Shown in pieces: positions 23,500 to 35,091 of a stretch of DNA of 64,000 bases (the stretch's first letter is position 1; every line of letters starts with the position of its first letter). The stretch lies in the NCBI GenBank assembly GCA_017591395.1, contig WEDG01012042.1, forward strand, positions 1-64,000, written 5' to 3'. This DNA comes from Schistocephalus solidus. Lineage: Eukaryota > Platyhelminthes > Cestoda > Diphyllobothriidea > Diphyllobothriidae. The notes under the pieces were generated by a model that saw only the letters and a list, made by a program, of their open reading frames with translations, made no database searches and was not told where the DNA came from. Position numbers and translations under genes: made by a program.

Positions 23500-23640
23500 T
23501 GACCCACTTGTGAAAAACTCGGCGGCTTTGGTGGGGTTCGAACCCACGCCAGCAAGGGGAAGGCTTTACTACATGCCAATGTTACTCCGCTGTGCTCTGG
23601 CGCCAGAGCGATACCACCCCACCTGGGGACCAGATGTTAG
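23500..23640 (-). repeat. tRNA-like dispersed repeat, family B
   Basis: CGGCGGCTTTGGTGGGGTTC, then GAACCCACGCCAGCAAGGG. The same layout occurs at 28160-28250 (CGGCGGTGTTGGTGGGATTC, CCCACGACAGCAAGGG, ACCATCTGA). Read on minus it has a B-box-like GGGTTCGAACCCCACC. I infer a second tRNA-related SINE family. Confidence 0.45.
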
Positions 23641-23964
23641 CCAGATGCGGACTAACAAAATTCTTGCGCAAAAGACAAAAGTGCACGGCACCCATCATTT
23701 CAGTCGTCGTCTGCTGACGGGGCAGCTGCTGTCACAGGGATTTTACAGTTGGCACTATCAAGCTAATCAAGTCAGTGGAAATATAGGAGAAAAAAACATT
23801 AATCGATCAAAGTATTTCCAACTGAATAAGCCACAAAAATGCTGCTCAATTTCGTTTTACAGTGCTGTCATTTAGAATTGATAGTGAACCCTTATGTTTG
23901 AAACAGTAACTAGTTAGTGGGCCTATCAGAAGAGCCTTTTCATCCTCCCTTACGCGTCAGAAAA

Positions 23965-24400
23965 GGTATATACAGGGTTCCCGAAAAAGAACAATTCTTC
24001 AGTTAAATTTTTGTAAGTCAAAATAACGTCGTAAAATCCTTAATACCCTAAAAAATACTGTCCATTTTTTCACTAGTTGAAACATTCTTTATATTCTTCG
24101 GAAATAATAATGTTAGGTGTCTCGAAAGATTTTTTATTTATGTTTTTTACATTCGGAAAATGCTTTCCGTTAGACTTTCTTCATCCTCCAGAATAAGAAA
24201 AAGAATTCGCATTGCACTAGATTGGGGAAGCGAGTGAGGGAGTGAGTAACCGTCTTCATACAGTTTTTCGCAAAAAACTGGCTGAGTCTGAACACTGCGT
24301 TGGCAGGCTCCGTGTAAGTATAAAGCAGATACCCCCATAATCGCCAAATTCGGATCGACTTTTTTCTAGCGGCTTCACGCAATCGCTTCAGCACGTGTAG
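23965..24400 (-). mobile_element. Mariner-like transposase remnant
   Basis: On minus, at 24394-24170, one reads FRLSQFFAKNCMKTVTHSLT then RFPNLVQCEFFFLFWRMKKV. This matches the end of mariner transposases, which have the form ...FLAxxxxxxxPHPPYSPDLAPCDFFLFPxxK. The catalytic Asp region is eroded (PDL to PNL, CDFF to CEFF). At 23970 the plus strand has TACAGGGTTCCCGAAAAAG, which resembles a mariner-type terminal inverted repeat. The upstream half and the other terminus were not found. Confidence 0.6.
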
Positions 24401-26430
24401 ATGGCAACGTTAGTTCACTGCGGATTAAACTGAATGACTCCTTTAATGCCGAACAACAAACCGTCATGGATGCGTTGTCCACTAAAGTTTGTTATGGCAA
24501 CATCGGCGAAGGCGTTTTGAGGCTGTTCAATAAAACAATCACCCTGTCCACTGCGATAATGTCTCAAAAACGCTACTTTGCCTACTGGACAGGACGAGTG
24601 CCTAGACAACGTACGTAGCGGGAGAGGGTAGCACTGCCAACCAACTTGCCTACAGAAAATAATGCTCGTCTTCTTTGGGTCCTCCCTTGTAGGAGACGAC
24701 GAAGAGTGACATCTCCACTCAAGTTTTACATCAATGGTTGCTGACCCGAGTATAGTGTATTCCCAAATCAACTACCCAAATTATACAAAATAGTAACTTA
24801 AGGTTTGGTGCACTGTGCCGAAAACAAAACACAACAAGCGTCAAAGTATGCAGTCGAAGATGTAGCCGACCCTCTGTGGTCAGGCGCCTCGTTGAAACCA
24901 CTTAGATGCGTCTGCATGGGTGCTGCACTCAATACCCCTGCTTGTCATCGGACGGAAATGCCACAGCGTTTTTCAATAAAACAACTTTGGTACAGAAGCG
25001 CGATAGCTATGGAAAACAACATCGTTGAAGGACAGTGGCCAAGTGGGTCATTCTCAGGTTGCTTTATAAGGGAATTTGCAGATTGTGGTCATGATAGGCA
25101 GATGAAATTGAACGTTAACTGCTGCTGTAACTTTTCAAAATGCCCTTCTGGTTCTCTCGTCTTGCATACGCACCAACGCCTACTAAATTTCTAGTAAAAA
25201 AATGTGTTATTTAGTGTGCTGTACTTTTCAAACTATTTCTTTTTTCTCTACTGAGATTCCCTCGACCGATAAGGACAGGTCGACTTGATGGAAATTCCAT
25301 GTGAGTGCCTAGTTCTGCTTCTTAACACAAGCTAAACGTAACACAAACTTTAACCCTACACTTAAATCTATCCCTGATGCCCTGGAATTTTGAGCAAAGC
25401 TACCTGTAATACGAGGTTGTGCATATTCTTCCTATCCTACCGATCGTATTATGCTACTGCACAAAGGATCACAGTCGACTTCTAACCTTCTGTAGTATCT
25501 CTCAGGGACAGACTACGTTCCTGTGGTTTTAATGTTCCTGCATAACAGGTCGGACCTCCAATGCTGAAGACGATAGGTACAATGGACGTATCATGATAAG
25601 TCTGAATATTACACAGTAAAAAATCACTTGGGTTTGGGAAATGAGCTCGATTTGTCCTATATTTTCGATTACTTACATGGGACTCGCCTACTCTTATGCA
25701 CAACCCCCGCCACCCAAAAACACCGTACAGCACAATGCCATCGTTGCAAGTAACGAAGGGCTAACGCCAGGCCATCCATCCCGAATTGTTCTTAGTTATT
25801 TGAAGAAGAGGTTTGCAAGTGGTGTGCCAGAAAACTGGTACTTTCTCTTCCAGGGTGAGCATGAAGGACCGAGGGTTGTGGTAGTGGCGGGTCTCGATTC
25901 CTGCACGGTCTATGGGTGGGACCCAAATCTATCACGAGGGTGGGCAACATTCACGACGTCCAAAATATGCTTTGTCTTGTCACCAACTCACGATAACCGT
26001 CTAACTAGGTCATTTCACAGCTGCATCTAAAGATAGAAAAATTGTGCGGTCAGGGACTGCATTATTCTCAGACCCGCAAGCCTGCTTGCTTTGCGGTCAA
26101 CCTTCCTTTAAGTTCACTGGAAGACGTACCAGATAACTGTTAGACAAACTAGCATACGGCCCCCGTCATGACTTCCGTAGTCTCAAGCGGTAAAAAACAA
26201 CCATCTGCAAGTCCATGCTAGTAAACCTCGTCTTTCAGATGCTTCATGTATTCGACAGAGCGCTGAGTTTAACTTCCATGCTTCTATGCCCTTAAAGTAA
26301 CCAGACAACAGTTATAAAAATACTATGAACACTACCCACTCCAAAATCTATCACGGCTCTTAAGATTATAGCGAATTTTAAATGAGAATCTGGTCTGTTC
26401 CGCGAATTTTTGAAAAATCAAAAGACTAAT
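24401..26430. other. No gene recognised; short telomere-like stretch at 25350-25370
   Basis: Two longer frames (24415-24771 minus, 24805-25194 plus) have no recognisable domain. At 25350 the sequence ACTTTAACCCTACACTTAAA, followed by a GCCCTGGAATTTT block, recurs near 30570-30625, so it is part of a dispersed repeat. Confidence 0.4.
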
Positions 26431-26434
26431 TAGT

Positions 26435-26580
26435 CTTCTTGTTCTTCTTCTTCTTCTTCTCCTTCTTCTTCTTCTTCTTCTTCTTCTTCTTCTTCTTCTT
26501 CTTCTTCTTCTTCTTTCTTCTTCTTCTTCTTCTTCTTCTTCTTCTTCTTCTTCTTCTACTTCTTCTTCTTCCTCTTCTTC
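26435..26580. repeat. TTC/CTT microsatellite
   Basis: About 145 bp of TTC triplets with a few substitutions. The plus strand is almost purely pyrimidine and could form triplex DNA. Confidence 0.95.
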
Positions 26581-28150
26581 ATGCTCATCATCATAATCTC
26601 GAAGTAATAATGACTGTTATGATTCTAATAAAGGCCATAGTCAACAGGTTATAGTAATGAGAGTTGAAAGTATGATAAAAATCGTCAAACTTTTCAGTAT
26701 ATACTTTCTTTCGTCCGCGAAGCGAAGAGATTCTACCCCAGGGCTCTCAAGCAAGCCGCCTTACGTGCCCACATAGTGACCTCATACTCGGATTCTTTTC
26801 AGTTATGTGATACATTCAAAACGTTTTTTATGGAACGTTACTGAATATATATATATATATATATATATGTAATCACTCGAATAAGTTGAAAAGCATAAAA
26901 CATGAGATAAAAAGGGATAAGTTAATAGACAGAGGTGTATTTACGAACATCTGGAATTGTTGTCTATAAAGGGGGACGCAGCACTCAGTGATAGTTCACA
27001 AACAGAAGGAGCTAGGTCAAGGGCGTTCCTAATTTCTATTCGGTCGTTAGAGTACGATGACAGTTTACAAAAATAGGATGCTTCATGCAATACCAAGAGG
27101 GGCAATGAAAGTTAAAGATGCTCGAGGTCCCTGTGAGTCAATCTCAATCGTCCTCAAATAAGGTTCGTGGTGGATCCAAACTCCTTTGAAAGTGCCTCAC
27201 TGACTAATTATGAACCTGGAAAGGAATAAATAAGCAAAGTTATATTTTGAATGATATGATAAATTATTATATTTATGTATTTATAAGGGCACGAATAAGG
27301 ACAAGGCGCACCGTGAACGCTGGTATCCGTTATAACTACAGGGGCGGTTACCATAATGAGAGAAAAGCAAAATTGTGGCAGAAGCGATGAGAGACGTTGG
27401 GGCACTGGTTAGAAACGCTTACCCCATTTCAAATCTCATGACGAATAAACACAATAATTCACTTAAAAAGGAAAAAAATTAACATTGTATTGTCAGTATG
27501 CTTGAAACTGCATCAGACTGGATTCTGTGTTTGTCCAATGGGACTATTTAAACCTATGTCAGTCCCCAGTAGCCACTCTTAATTTAATTGCTACCTGGAA
27601 ATAAATAGCAAGAGACTTTGCCGATTGGCTCTGGCTTGTTCCTATACAGGGATTAAACACCAACACAATTTACCATTTAATGAAACTTGTCAACTCTGGA
27701 GTAAAGTGACTGTTGCCACAAGAAGGGCGATTATTTAACTACAGTATCTATTGTGCGTCCAGAATCCTACTCTCCTTGAGAAAATGTTAGCAAGAAAATA
27801 CGTATATTTTATGGACACCGCCCTATTGGCATCCCGAGGCAGACGAGATACGCATGCGTGGCAGGGGTCAAAACAAAGCTATCGTCTATTATGCTGATGC
27901 GATCAAGCCATGAAAGTGGAGGAGGTATCAAAAAAAGATGTGTTTAATCGATCTCACGTTTACCCAGACATATTTTGGTTTCACTTAGGCATTTAGAACC
28001 CTAAAAAACCATACGTTTTTGATCCAAGATGGTGCTCGGTATTATAAATGGTGGAATCTATGCCAAATAAGTTCTTAAAGTGCTGTGTCGTTCTACCGGC
28101 ATCTCCACCGACCCCTTCTCTCTCATAAATCACATGCGTTTAATCCAATT
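26581..28150. other. No gene recognised
   Basis: A short AT run at 26846-26868 and nothing else identifiable. Confidence 0.4.
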
Positions 28151-28154
28151 GCGA

Positions 28155-28260
28155 AAAATATCGGCGGTGTTGGTGGGATTCTATCCCACGACAGCAAGGG
28201 CAGGGCTCGAGTACAACCAACCTTCTTACCATCTGAACAGGAGACTCCACTAGGAGTCGT
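28155..28260 (-). repeat. tRNA-like dispersed repeat, family B
   Basis: Second copy of the repeat at 23500-23640. On minus it reads TCAGATGGTAAGAAGG (A-box-like) followed by GGGATAGAATCCCACC (B-box-like). Confidence 0.45.
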
Positions 28261-28604
28261 AGGTTTAATCGTATTTTATTCCATTTACCGGCCCAGAAAC
28301 GTATAGAAGCCACTAACGCTCACAAAGAAAGCCGCCTGCTCAAGCAGGATCACCTAAGTACTCAATCCAGCATCCATGAGATGACTACCAGGTTCACTTA
28401 ATAAATTACTTTTGGTTTGGGCAGTAAGAATATGATTATAAACCCTCCAGTATGCCTCGGGAATCCAGTCACTAGCGGAGTTCTATGTCAAAAGATACAC
28501 ACAGATTCAGCCGTGCCGTAAGACCAGATCGCTTAACGATTTTGCTCTGCTTAAAATCGTCATACTTAAGATAAAAACTCTGAACAGACTTGAATTAGTT
28601 CTTC

Positions 28605-29712
28605 TTAACCAAGGCTGCCATAGAACTTACTGTTCACATGCTCCAGCCTCCTATAGTCCACCTGGGCTGATTGAAACATGGCCACATTATTTGGTGCGCG
28701 TTCTTGATCCAGGTATAAAGAGTGATGCATAATGCCATAATTTCCATGCGCGCTGCTCCCACTGGCGCTCTCATTCCACTGTCTGGCTGGTATCGCGTAG
28801 TGCGGTGATCCCGGCACCGGCTGCTGTCTTCCTCCTCTCCTCCTCTTCCTCCCCCTCCTCCTCTAAGGGGATACGCGTAAGCAGGACTGGTTGGCATTCT
28901 GAAGCTCGTTGGAGCCCTGTAGGTGACAACGCTAGCAGTACTAGCTCCCACCGGTCTCTCGTACCCCTGAGAATCCAGTACCCCAGAAAAATGATCCCGA
29001 GGTCGCCATGAGGACGTCTGTCCTGGGCCCTCCCTGTAGGTATGAGTGTTGGTGTACTGACAGAGGTCGCTCAGTTGCCTGCGTAACCCTGGCTTCGGGC
29101 TGGTCCAGGCAACCGGATACTGAACTGGGTAGTCCTCGGGACAGGGTACAAGCGAGTGGTTGTAGTACCCGGCCACCGCCGAGTTTGTCCTCGTGTGGGG
29201 AATGTCCGAAAACACTTGCAGTGGCTTGGGCGTCTGCTGGCCAGGATGGTAGAGCTGGTGTTGTCCCGACCGACCGTAGGAAGCTGCTCGAATGCGACTA
29301 GGTGGCGAGGCTGTGAAGTCTGCCCTACAGGAGGCGTGGCGATGCAGGCTCGAGCTCCTGCGTGGTGGAATTGCCTGATGCTGTGAGTAGGCCTTACAGG
29401 CGTAATCAGGCCCACTGATGGCGGGACCTGCAGTAGCTGCAGGTGAACTTGTGCTCTGCCAGCCCTGTCGTGGCCCTGACGCGCCGTCAGGGCAGGAGGC
29501 CTGTCGGCGAACGTATCGGCTATTGCCACTGGTGTACTCCGTGCTGGTGCGGCTGTCCAGGGTAGTACGCTGCTGCGACTCGGCACCGAGACCGCTCTTG
29601 GTGGAGCTGAGGTGACCAGTGCTCAACATGTTGACATCGGAGTCGTTTCGGACTGATCTGCCCAAATGCGTCCAGTCTAGGTCAACAGTCGGTGTTGAAA
29701 GTGTTGCCTGAT
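28605..29712 (-). CDS. ROS1: ROS1-like RTK exon: long C-terminal tail (frame change inside)
   Basis: Starts after the acceptor ACATTAG, in phase with the previous exon, as NQATLSTPTVDLDWTHLGRS. About 290 residues follow, rich in Ser, Gln, Tyr, Arg and Pro, with possible Tyr sites such as CPEDYPVQYP and YTNTHTYREG; no folded domain is visible. At the GGA/GAG-rich tract (about 28828-28866) the frame appears to change. The original frame goes on with a Trp/Cys/Met-rich, non-coding-looking tail to a stop at 28634. The other frame reads RQQPVPGSPHYAIPARQWNE, HGNYGIMHHSLYLDQE and VDYRRLEHVNSKFYGSLG before a stop at 28605. A consensus donor GTAAGT also lies in LEHVNS, so a further exon is possible. 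Confidence 0.7.
28828..28866 (-). repeat. Purine-rich GGA/GAG tract in the RTK tail exon
   Basis: About 40 bp of GGAGGAGGGGGAGGAAGAGG type on minus, at the point where the likely coding frame changes. It is prone to polymerase and assembly length errors. An acceptor-like CCCCTTAG directly precedes it. Confidence 0.75.
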
Positions 29713-29859
29713 CTAATGTAAGGTTAGCATACAGGAAAGAAATGCTGCTTTAAAATTTAGACATGATAATTTAGTAGGCAGGAAATGCAGCTGTTAGAAG
29801 CGAAGATGATGAAGAAGAAGAACACGGCTGTTCAATCGCCAAAACCATTTCTTTATTCA

Positions 29860-29900
29860 TTTGAGCTCTTGAACTCGTACAGGAGTCCATCATCAGAGGT
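29860..29900 (-). ncRNA. Degraded hammerhead-like motif, Penelope type
   Basis: On minus: CACCT-CTGATGA, then TGGACTC-CTGTAC-GAGTTC (stem II ACTC/GAGT) and AAGAGCTC where GAAACGTC is expected. It has the same arrangement as the motif at 18950-18989 (CACCT, CCGACGATGG...). The core half is intact, but the GAAA half is lost. Confidence 0.35.
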
Positions 29901-30519
29901 GATGGTAGGACTAGGTGTCGGAATTGCGCACCGACCCAAACCTACAATGTGCAGCAGGGTCATCAAAATCAAGGAACGCTTAAATCCCAATGAGCAGTCG
30001 GGGGGTATAAAATCGCATCTCTTGCCTAAACCGTCCTTATAAGTTCAAAGGTAAGACTGTACGCATGTGTATACACGGGGTAATGGGTAACGAAACGGTT
30101 CATTCATTGAGGTTCGCAGTTACGAGGATAATAGCCCATACCATAAGCATGACAACCCGCGGATTTATTGAAGGTTTGGCCTTCGATTAGAACCCTGTCA
30201 ATCAATGTATCGATCTGACCACAAATACAGAGCCATGTACAGTCATCTCCAGACTGGTGTTACTGATGTTTGCTTTACTCTTACCCCTCGTCCCGAGATG
30301 ACTGAGCTATCCAAACCATGGGATTTAGGGCACTGTGGCGGGTTAAAAGGATAAAGATTACTTATTTGGTCCCTAAACAAGACAATAGAAAAATAACGCC
30401 CCTTCCCAGTAACAAATTGGGCCCTGCGCATAATTTTAGGGCAGATAAATACTCCCTTGCCCTAACTATAACACTCACCCTTATAAAAAAACATAGAGCG
30501 TGGCTCTTCTCTTTAACCT

Positions 30520-30610
30520 ACTCTTAGCCTAGGCCCAAACCCCACAGTTAACACTGACCCTAACATCAGCCCTACACCTAACCCTAATGCTTACCTTAAA
30601 TCTACACCTT
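30520..30610. repeat. Degenerate telomere-like (TTAGGG) tract
   Basis: Plus-strand CACTGACCCTAACATCAGCC followed by ACACCTAACCCTAATGC. The CCCTAA motif recurs imperfectly. Confidence 0.5.
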
Positions 30611-31449
30611 CTTTCCCTGGAATATCATGCCAAGTCAACCTCTAGTATGGACGGCTCCTCTTCTTATGACCCTGTTAGGTTGCCATATAAGTAATCATTA
30701 CATTTAAAAGTTTGTAAGCTTCTTTATAGTGAGGAAAATGCGCTGAGCGCCGATGGGACGGGGGTCCCAGAGTCGACCTCACTTCCTCTTTCCTCTCCAC
30801 TGCCCCAGTCGGCTGTACGAACCGGCCAGCCATCTGATGCTGGGCTTTGGCGCATATGGTTGGCGCAGTGTGAGTCTGCGCCTAAACGTGCCACCAACTT
30901 CCCACACCCCACCCCATCATGTGTGTCATTTATAACGGGTGCATCGTCCGATTAACGCCTAACCTGGCCCCCGTGTTGTTTCAGCGCATCTCCATCTGAA
31001 AGAATATTACTGACTGTTCCTTTTGTTCCTTACAGGCTAAATTTATACGGTAGTCATCTAAAAGGAAGGGGAAGCTTTCGTACATATGACGGACTGTAAA
31101 GACTGAACTGAAGCCATGCTGCCTTAGCTTGTAAACAGCCCAATGTGCCAAGCTTCCAAAAACCTAAAGACTCGCTAAGTTTCTGCCAACTGTTTGGGAT
31201 AAGGTGCACGCTGGCAGTCGTCTCTCCTCTAAGCACCTTCGGAAGATCGTTTTGTTCTAATTTTAGCAAAGTCCTCAGTGGCCTGCAAGTCTTCATTGAT
31301 AACAGTAACCAGCCCAGTGCAACCTTAAACTTGCGGTTTAATTTCCCGAAAAATGAAATGTTGACTTACTGCTGCAACGTCAACGATGTAGCAAAGTGGG
31401 TCACAGCTGACGCGCCATTGGTAGCTTCGCTCTCCCCTACTCTCTACTC

Positions 31450-32990
31450 TCTCTCTGTGCCCCCTAAACGGACCACGTGGTAGAGGCGTTGGACCAACAC
31501 GGGGGCCACATTAGGGCACGGCAGGCGTTATTCGGGTTGCGCTCCCATAACAAATGCCGAACATGGAGGTGTGCTGGCACGTCTAGGGGTGGCTAGGGCT
31601 TAGGGGACCCAGCCGCGCCAGCCACCTGCGTCATCTCCCGCCTACGGTCTTATTGACTCTGTCTTGGCACCGGGCTCAGGTGGGGAGGAAGAGAGAGTGC
31701 GGTAGCTGAAGCGCAAGTCTACTATCACTTAAAACTAATTCACGCGCAATTCACCGTCCCTGCTCCACTTTCACATGGAGCATACGGTGGACATCGTCGG
31801 ACTACGACGGTCGAACTGTCGTGTGGGAGGCTTACATGACACGTTGTGCCCCCTAAACGGGTCACGTGGTAGATGCGTTGGACCAACACGGGGGCCACAT
31901 TAGGGCACGGCAGGCGTTATTCGGGTTGCGCTCCCATTACAAATGCCGAAGCTGGAGGTGTGGTGGCACGCCTAGGGGCGGCTAGGACATAGGGGATCTT
32001 GCCGCGTCAGCCAGCTGCGTCCTCTCCCGCCTCCGGTCTTCTTGACTCTGTCTTGACATCGGACTCAGGTGGGGGAGGAGGAGAGAGTGCGGTAGCTGAA
32101 GCGCAAGTCTACTATCACTTAAAACTAATTCACGCGCAATTCACCGTCCCTGCTCCACTTTCACATGGAGCATACGGTGGACATCGTCGGACTACGACGG
32201 TCGAACTGTCGTGTGGGAGGCTTTGATGACACGTTGTGCCCCCTAAACGGGTCACGTGGTAGATGCGTTGGACCAACACGGGGGCCACATTAGGGCACGG
32301 CAGGCGTTATTCGGGTTGCGCTCCCATTACAAATGCCGAAGCTGGAGGTGTGGTGGCACGCCTAGGGGCGGCAGGCATAGGGGATCTAGCCGCGTCAGCC
32401 AGCTGCGTCTCTCCGCCTCCGTCTCTTGACTCTGTCTTGACATCGGACTCAGGTGGGGGAGGAGGAGAGAGGCAGTAGATGCAGCGCAAGTCTACTATCA
32501 CCTTTAACTAAATCACGCGCAAGTCACCGTCCCTGCTCCACTTTCCCATGGAGCATACGGTGGACATCGTCGGACTACGACGGTCGAACTGTCGTGTGTG
32601 TGTGTGTGTGCCCTCTAAACGAGCCACGTGGTAGATGCGTTGGACCAACACGGGGGCCACATCAGGGCACGGCATGCGTTATTTGGGTTGCTCTCTGCTA
32701 ACAAATGCCGAACATGGAAGGTGTGGTGGCACGTTAAGGGCGGCTAGGACTTAGGGGACCGGGCCGTGCCCGCCACCTGCGTCCTCTCCCGCCTCCGGTC
32801 TTCTTGACTCTGTCTTGACACCGGGTTCAGGTGGGGGAGGAGGAGAGAGTGCGGTAGCTGCAGCGCAAGGCTACTAACAATTAAAACTAATTCACGCGCA
32901 AGTCACCGTCCCTTCTCCAACCTTCCATGGAGCATACGGTGGATATAGTTGAACTACGACAGTCGAACTATTGTGTGTGCGAGAGAGAGA
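31450..32990 (+). repeat. Tandem array, about 390-bp unit (4 copies)
   Basis: The landmark ACGTTGTGCCCCCTAAACGG occurs at 31841 and 32231 (390 bp apart), with variant copies starting near 31455 and 32618. The GTCGAACTGTCGTG mark lies near 31810, 32200, 32585 and 32967. Units share boxes with the 330-bp array but have a longer middle part (GGCACGCCTAGGGGCGGC, GCCAGCTGCGTC). The start of each unit, ACGTGGTAGATGCGTTGGAC with a later CGGGTTGCGCTCCC, looks like a decayed tRNA A-box/B-box pair. The third unit has small deletions. The array lies wholly inside an RTK intron. Confidence 0.9.
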
Positions 32991-33030
32991 GAGAGAGAGG
33001 AGGCAGAGGAGGAGGAGGAGGAGAAAGAAG
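32986..33030. repeat. GA/GGA purine tract
   Basis: A GAGAGA run continuing as AGGAGGAGGAGG immediately after the 390-bp array. Confidence 0.9.
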
Positions 33031-34876
33031 AGAAATGTGAAATGGAGGAGCAGACAAAATGCCTCTGCTTTTCCCTGGTGTACTAATTTTCCAGCGCGTT
33101 ACCTCAGCTTTGTGCCGAGCTGTGGCGTGGCAGGCGAAGTTTAACGGTAGGGGGACTAGGGGCTCAGGCGGGGTGGGACGCTACGGGCTGCTCTAGCTAA
33201 ATGCCGGCAGTGCAATAGAACGCAACCTCCAGCCCGCAGACCATATTTCTGCGCCTGTTGGCACAGCGGCGCACGCAAGGGCGGCAGGGGGACGCAAACG
33301 TGTGCATCAGGATGATTTATTTGTTTTCCCGCAGACACCGGTGTGTGCGTCGGTGCGCGCATAGCCGGTGAGCGAATAGGTGCCAGCAAGGGAGTCAATT
33401 TGGCTCATACAGGATGTCGTCAATGTAGCAGCCAGCCAAGGGTTACCGCTTCACGAGAGGCTCTAAGCCGTAGGCCATAAGTTGACAGACGGCACTTGAA
33501 GGCCGCCACATTTGTGGGCAAAGATAACTTGGCCTGCCTTTACCAGTGGTGGAAGTAAAACAGTGTTAGTACTATGCACGCAATAACCGGTAGAAACCGT
33601 TTGTTAGTCAAGTGGCCTGATGAGGCAACCACCCACTTCTTTCATCTGTTTTGCCTTATCTCAGGACAGGGGACGGGTCCAATGCAGATTATGGCAAATC
33701 GTGAATTCTTCACAGTTTGAGTGAAATTCCGTGCTTTTGACTGGCAAAAAATTATTCTGCTATGGGCGTAGATTACTTTAATCTGCTGGCTAGGGGAATC
33801 TGCATATGACGGGATTTACATTCGCTAGACCTTTGAGGTACTTCAGAGAAATTGTTTTTTAAATTTTTTAGTAATGCGACGAATTATGATGCTTTTCAGA
33901 AAGCTTGGTTCCAGCATTTGAAATTATATTATTCCAAGCGATTTTGAACAGTGTTTTGCTGGTCGAAGTTCGAACACGATACATAAGTAGTGTACGACAG
34001 TCCCCGGTGATCAGATTAAAGGTTGAGTACTAATTAGTAAACTAGGCAACGTGGTTTGACGTTGTAAGCGGCACTGTCCTACAGGTCATTCCCATACTTT
34101 GCCAGTATTTATCCGATTAGGCAGACAACATCTGCAGTTGAATAAAAAATACTGAGATATGGTAATCGAATTAGTTTTTTTCATGCATTGTCACAGCTTT
34201 TCAAAGTTAGAAATCTGGGTAACCACTGTTATGTAACCAATTTGCAAACAATTAAAGTTAATACAGTTGTCTCAGAGTCAGTTTATCTCCTGTTATTTCT
34301 CGAACTGCTTTGCGCATAACCTTACTTGTCCTCCAAGCCTCAACAATAGCTATGTGTCTGTGTGATGTTTTGCTTCTCCTTACTACATCCGCCGAGAATT
34401 CTTCTGGGTTGGCCAACCCCCACATCCTTCTGCAACTTCGTGCTACAGCTTTTTATACACTAACGTAAACAAATTTCTCGTTAAAAAGGGAGAATGAAAA
34501 AAGAGAATCTGTGGTTTGATGTTTCCACTGGCTAACCTAGCCACCTACATTCAAGGGCTAGAGTGAGTAGTGGCCAGCTTGGGAGGCGCCGAGCTCTGAC
34601 CCTGCCATATCTGTCCTCTAAATTGTCGCCGCCGGATAGACTGTGGCCCAAACACGTCTCATCTTGCCTCCCCCCTCCCCTCTGAAATGGACATGCTCCA
34701 TGAAGGCTAGACATCTCAGACACGAATTGGCAACTCGACAATCACAAAAAGGTCCTCAATGGTGTGTGATTGCTGGCACCCTCAGATCAGAACTTCTCTT
34801 TATTTCGCCCACATAAACATAACTCAGACCACTACAGAGTTCTGTTGAAGAATTTCGTGCTAATTGGCCTGCCGCT

Positions 34877-34890
34877 GGGGGGGGGGGGGG
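34877..34890. repeat. G14 homopolymer
   Basis: Fourteen G in a row 37 bp from a splice donor of the RTK gene. Its length may be unreliable. Confidence 0.9.
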
Positions 34891-34927
34891 AATCTTAACG
34901 TCTCACAAGGTTTGCAATCTAACTTAC

Positions 34928-35091
34928 TGTAGCTTTGTCCACCAATAGGAACTTTGTAAATGTATGGTCCAGCGAAAGGGCTGTTTGGATATTTTGCTGA
35001 GTCCAAAAACTCATCCAGCGTCTTGACAACGTCTGCGAACGTTGGTCGCAGCTCCGGAAAGCGACTCCAGCACTGCAGAAAATGATCATAT
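34928..35091 (-). CDS. ROS1: ROS1-like RTK exon: end of kinase domain
   Basis: 164 bp after acceptor TGTTTGTAG, up to the donor GTAAGT. It encodes YDHFLQCWSRFPELRPTF (the CW...RPTF motif that closes tyrosine kinase domains), then ADVVKTLDEFLDSAKYPNSP and FAGPYIYKVPIGGQSY. The next exon adds AAT CAG (Asn-Gln) in phase. Confidence 0.92.

Larger units (their letters stand above)
29713..34927. other. RTK intron 7: repeat-rich
   Basis: 5.2 kb. Contains a hammerhead-like remnant at 29863-29900, a telomere-like stretch at 30520-30610, a fragment of the 0.55-kb repeat at 30720-30890, the 390-bp tandem array at 31450-32990, a GA tract and a G14 run at 34877. Confidence 0.75.

Noticed and set aside
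24415..25194. Two divergent frames of 118 and 129 residues
   Set aside because: No recognisable motif, no splice or codon signal that I can see; left unannotated.
26439..26654. Poly-Phe/Leu open frame
   Set aside because: Translation of the TTC microsatellite.
29071..29586. Second frame of 171 residues on minus overlapping the tail exon
   Set aside because: It is a shadow of the tail exon; it has no splice support and no domain.
28634..29665. Single 343-residue frame taken as the whole receptor tail
   Set aside because: The upstream part is accepted, but the last 65 or so residues look non-coding compared with the alternative frame after the purine tract.
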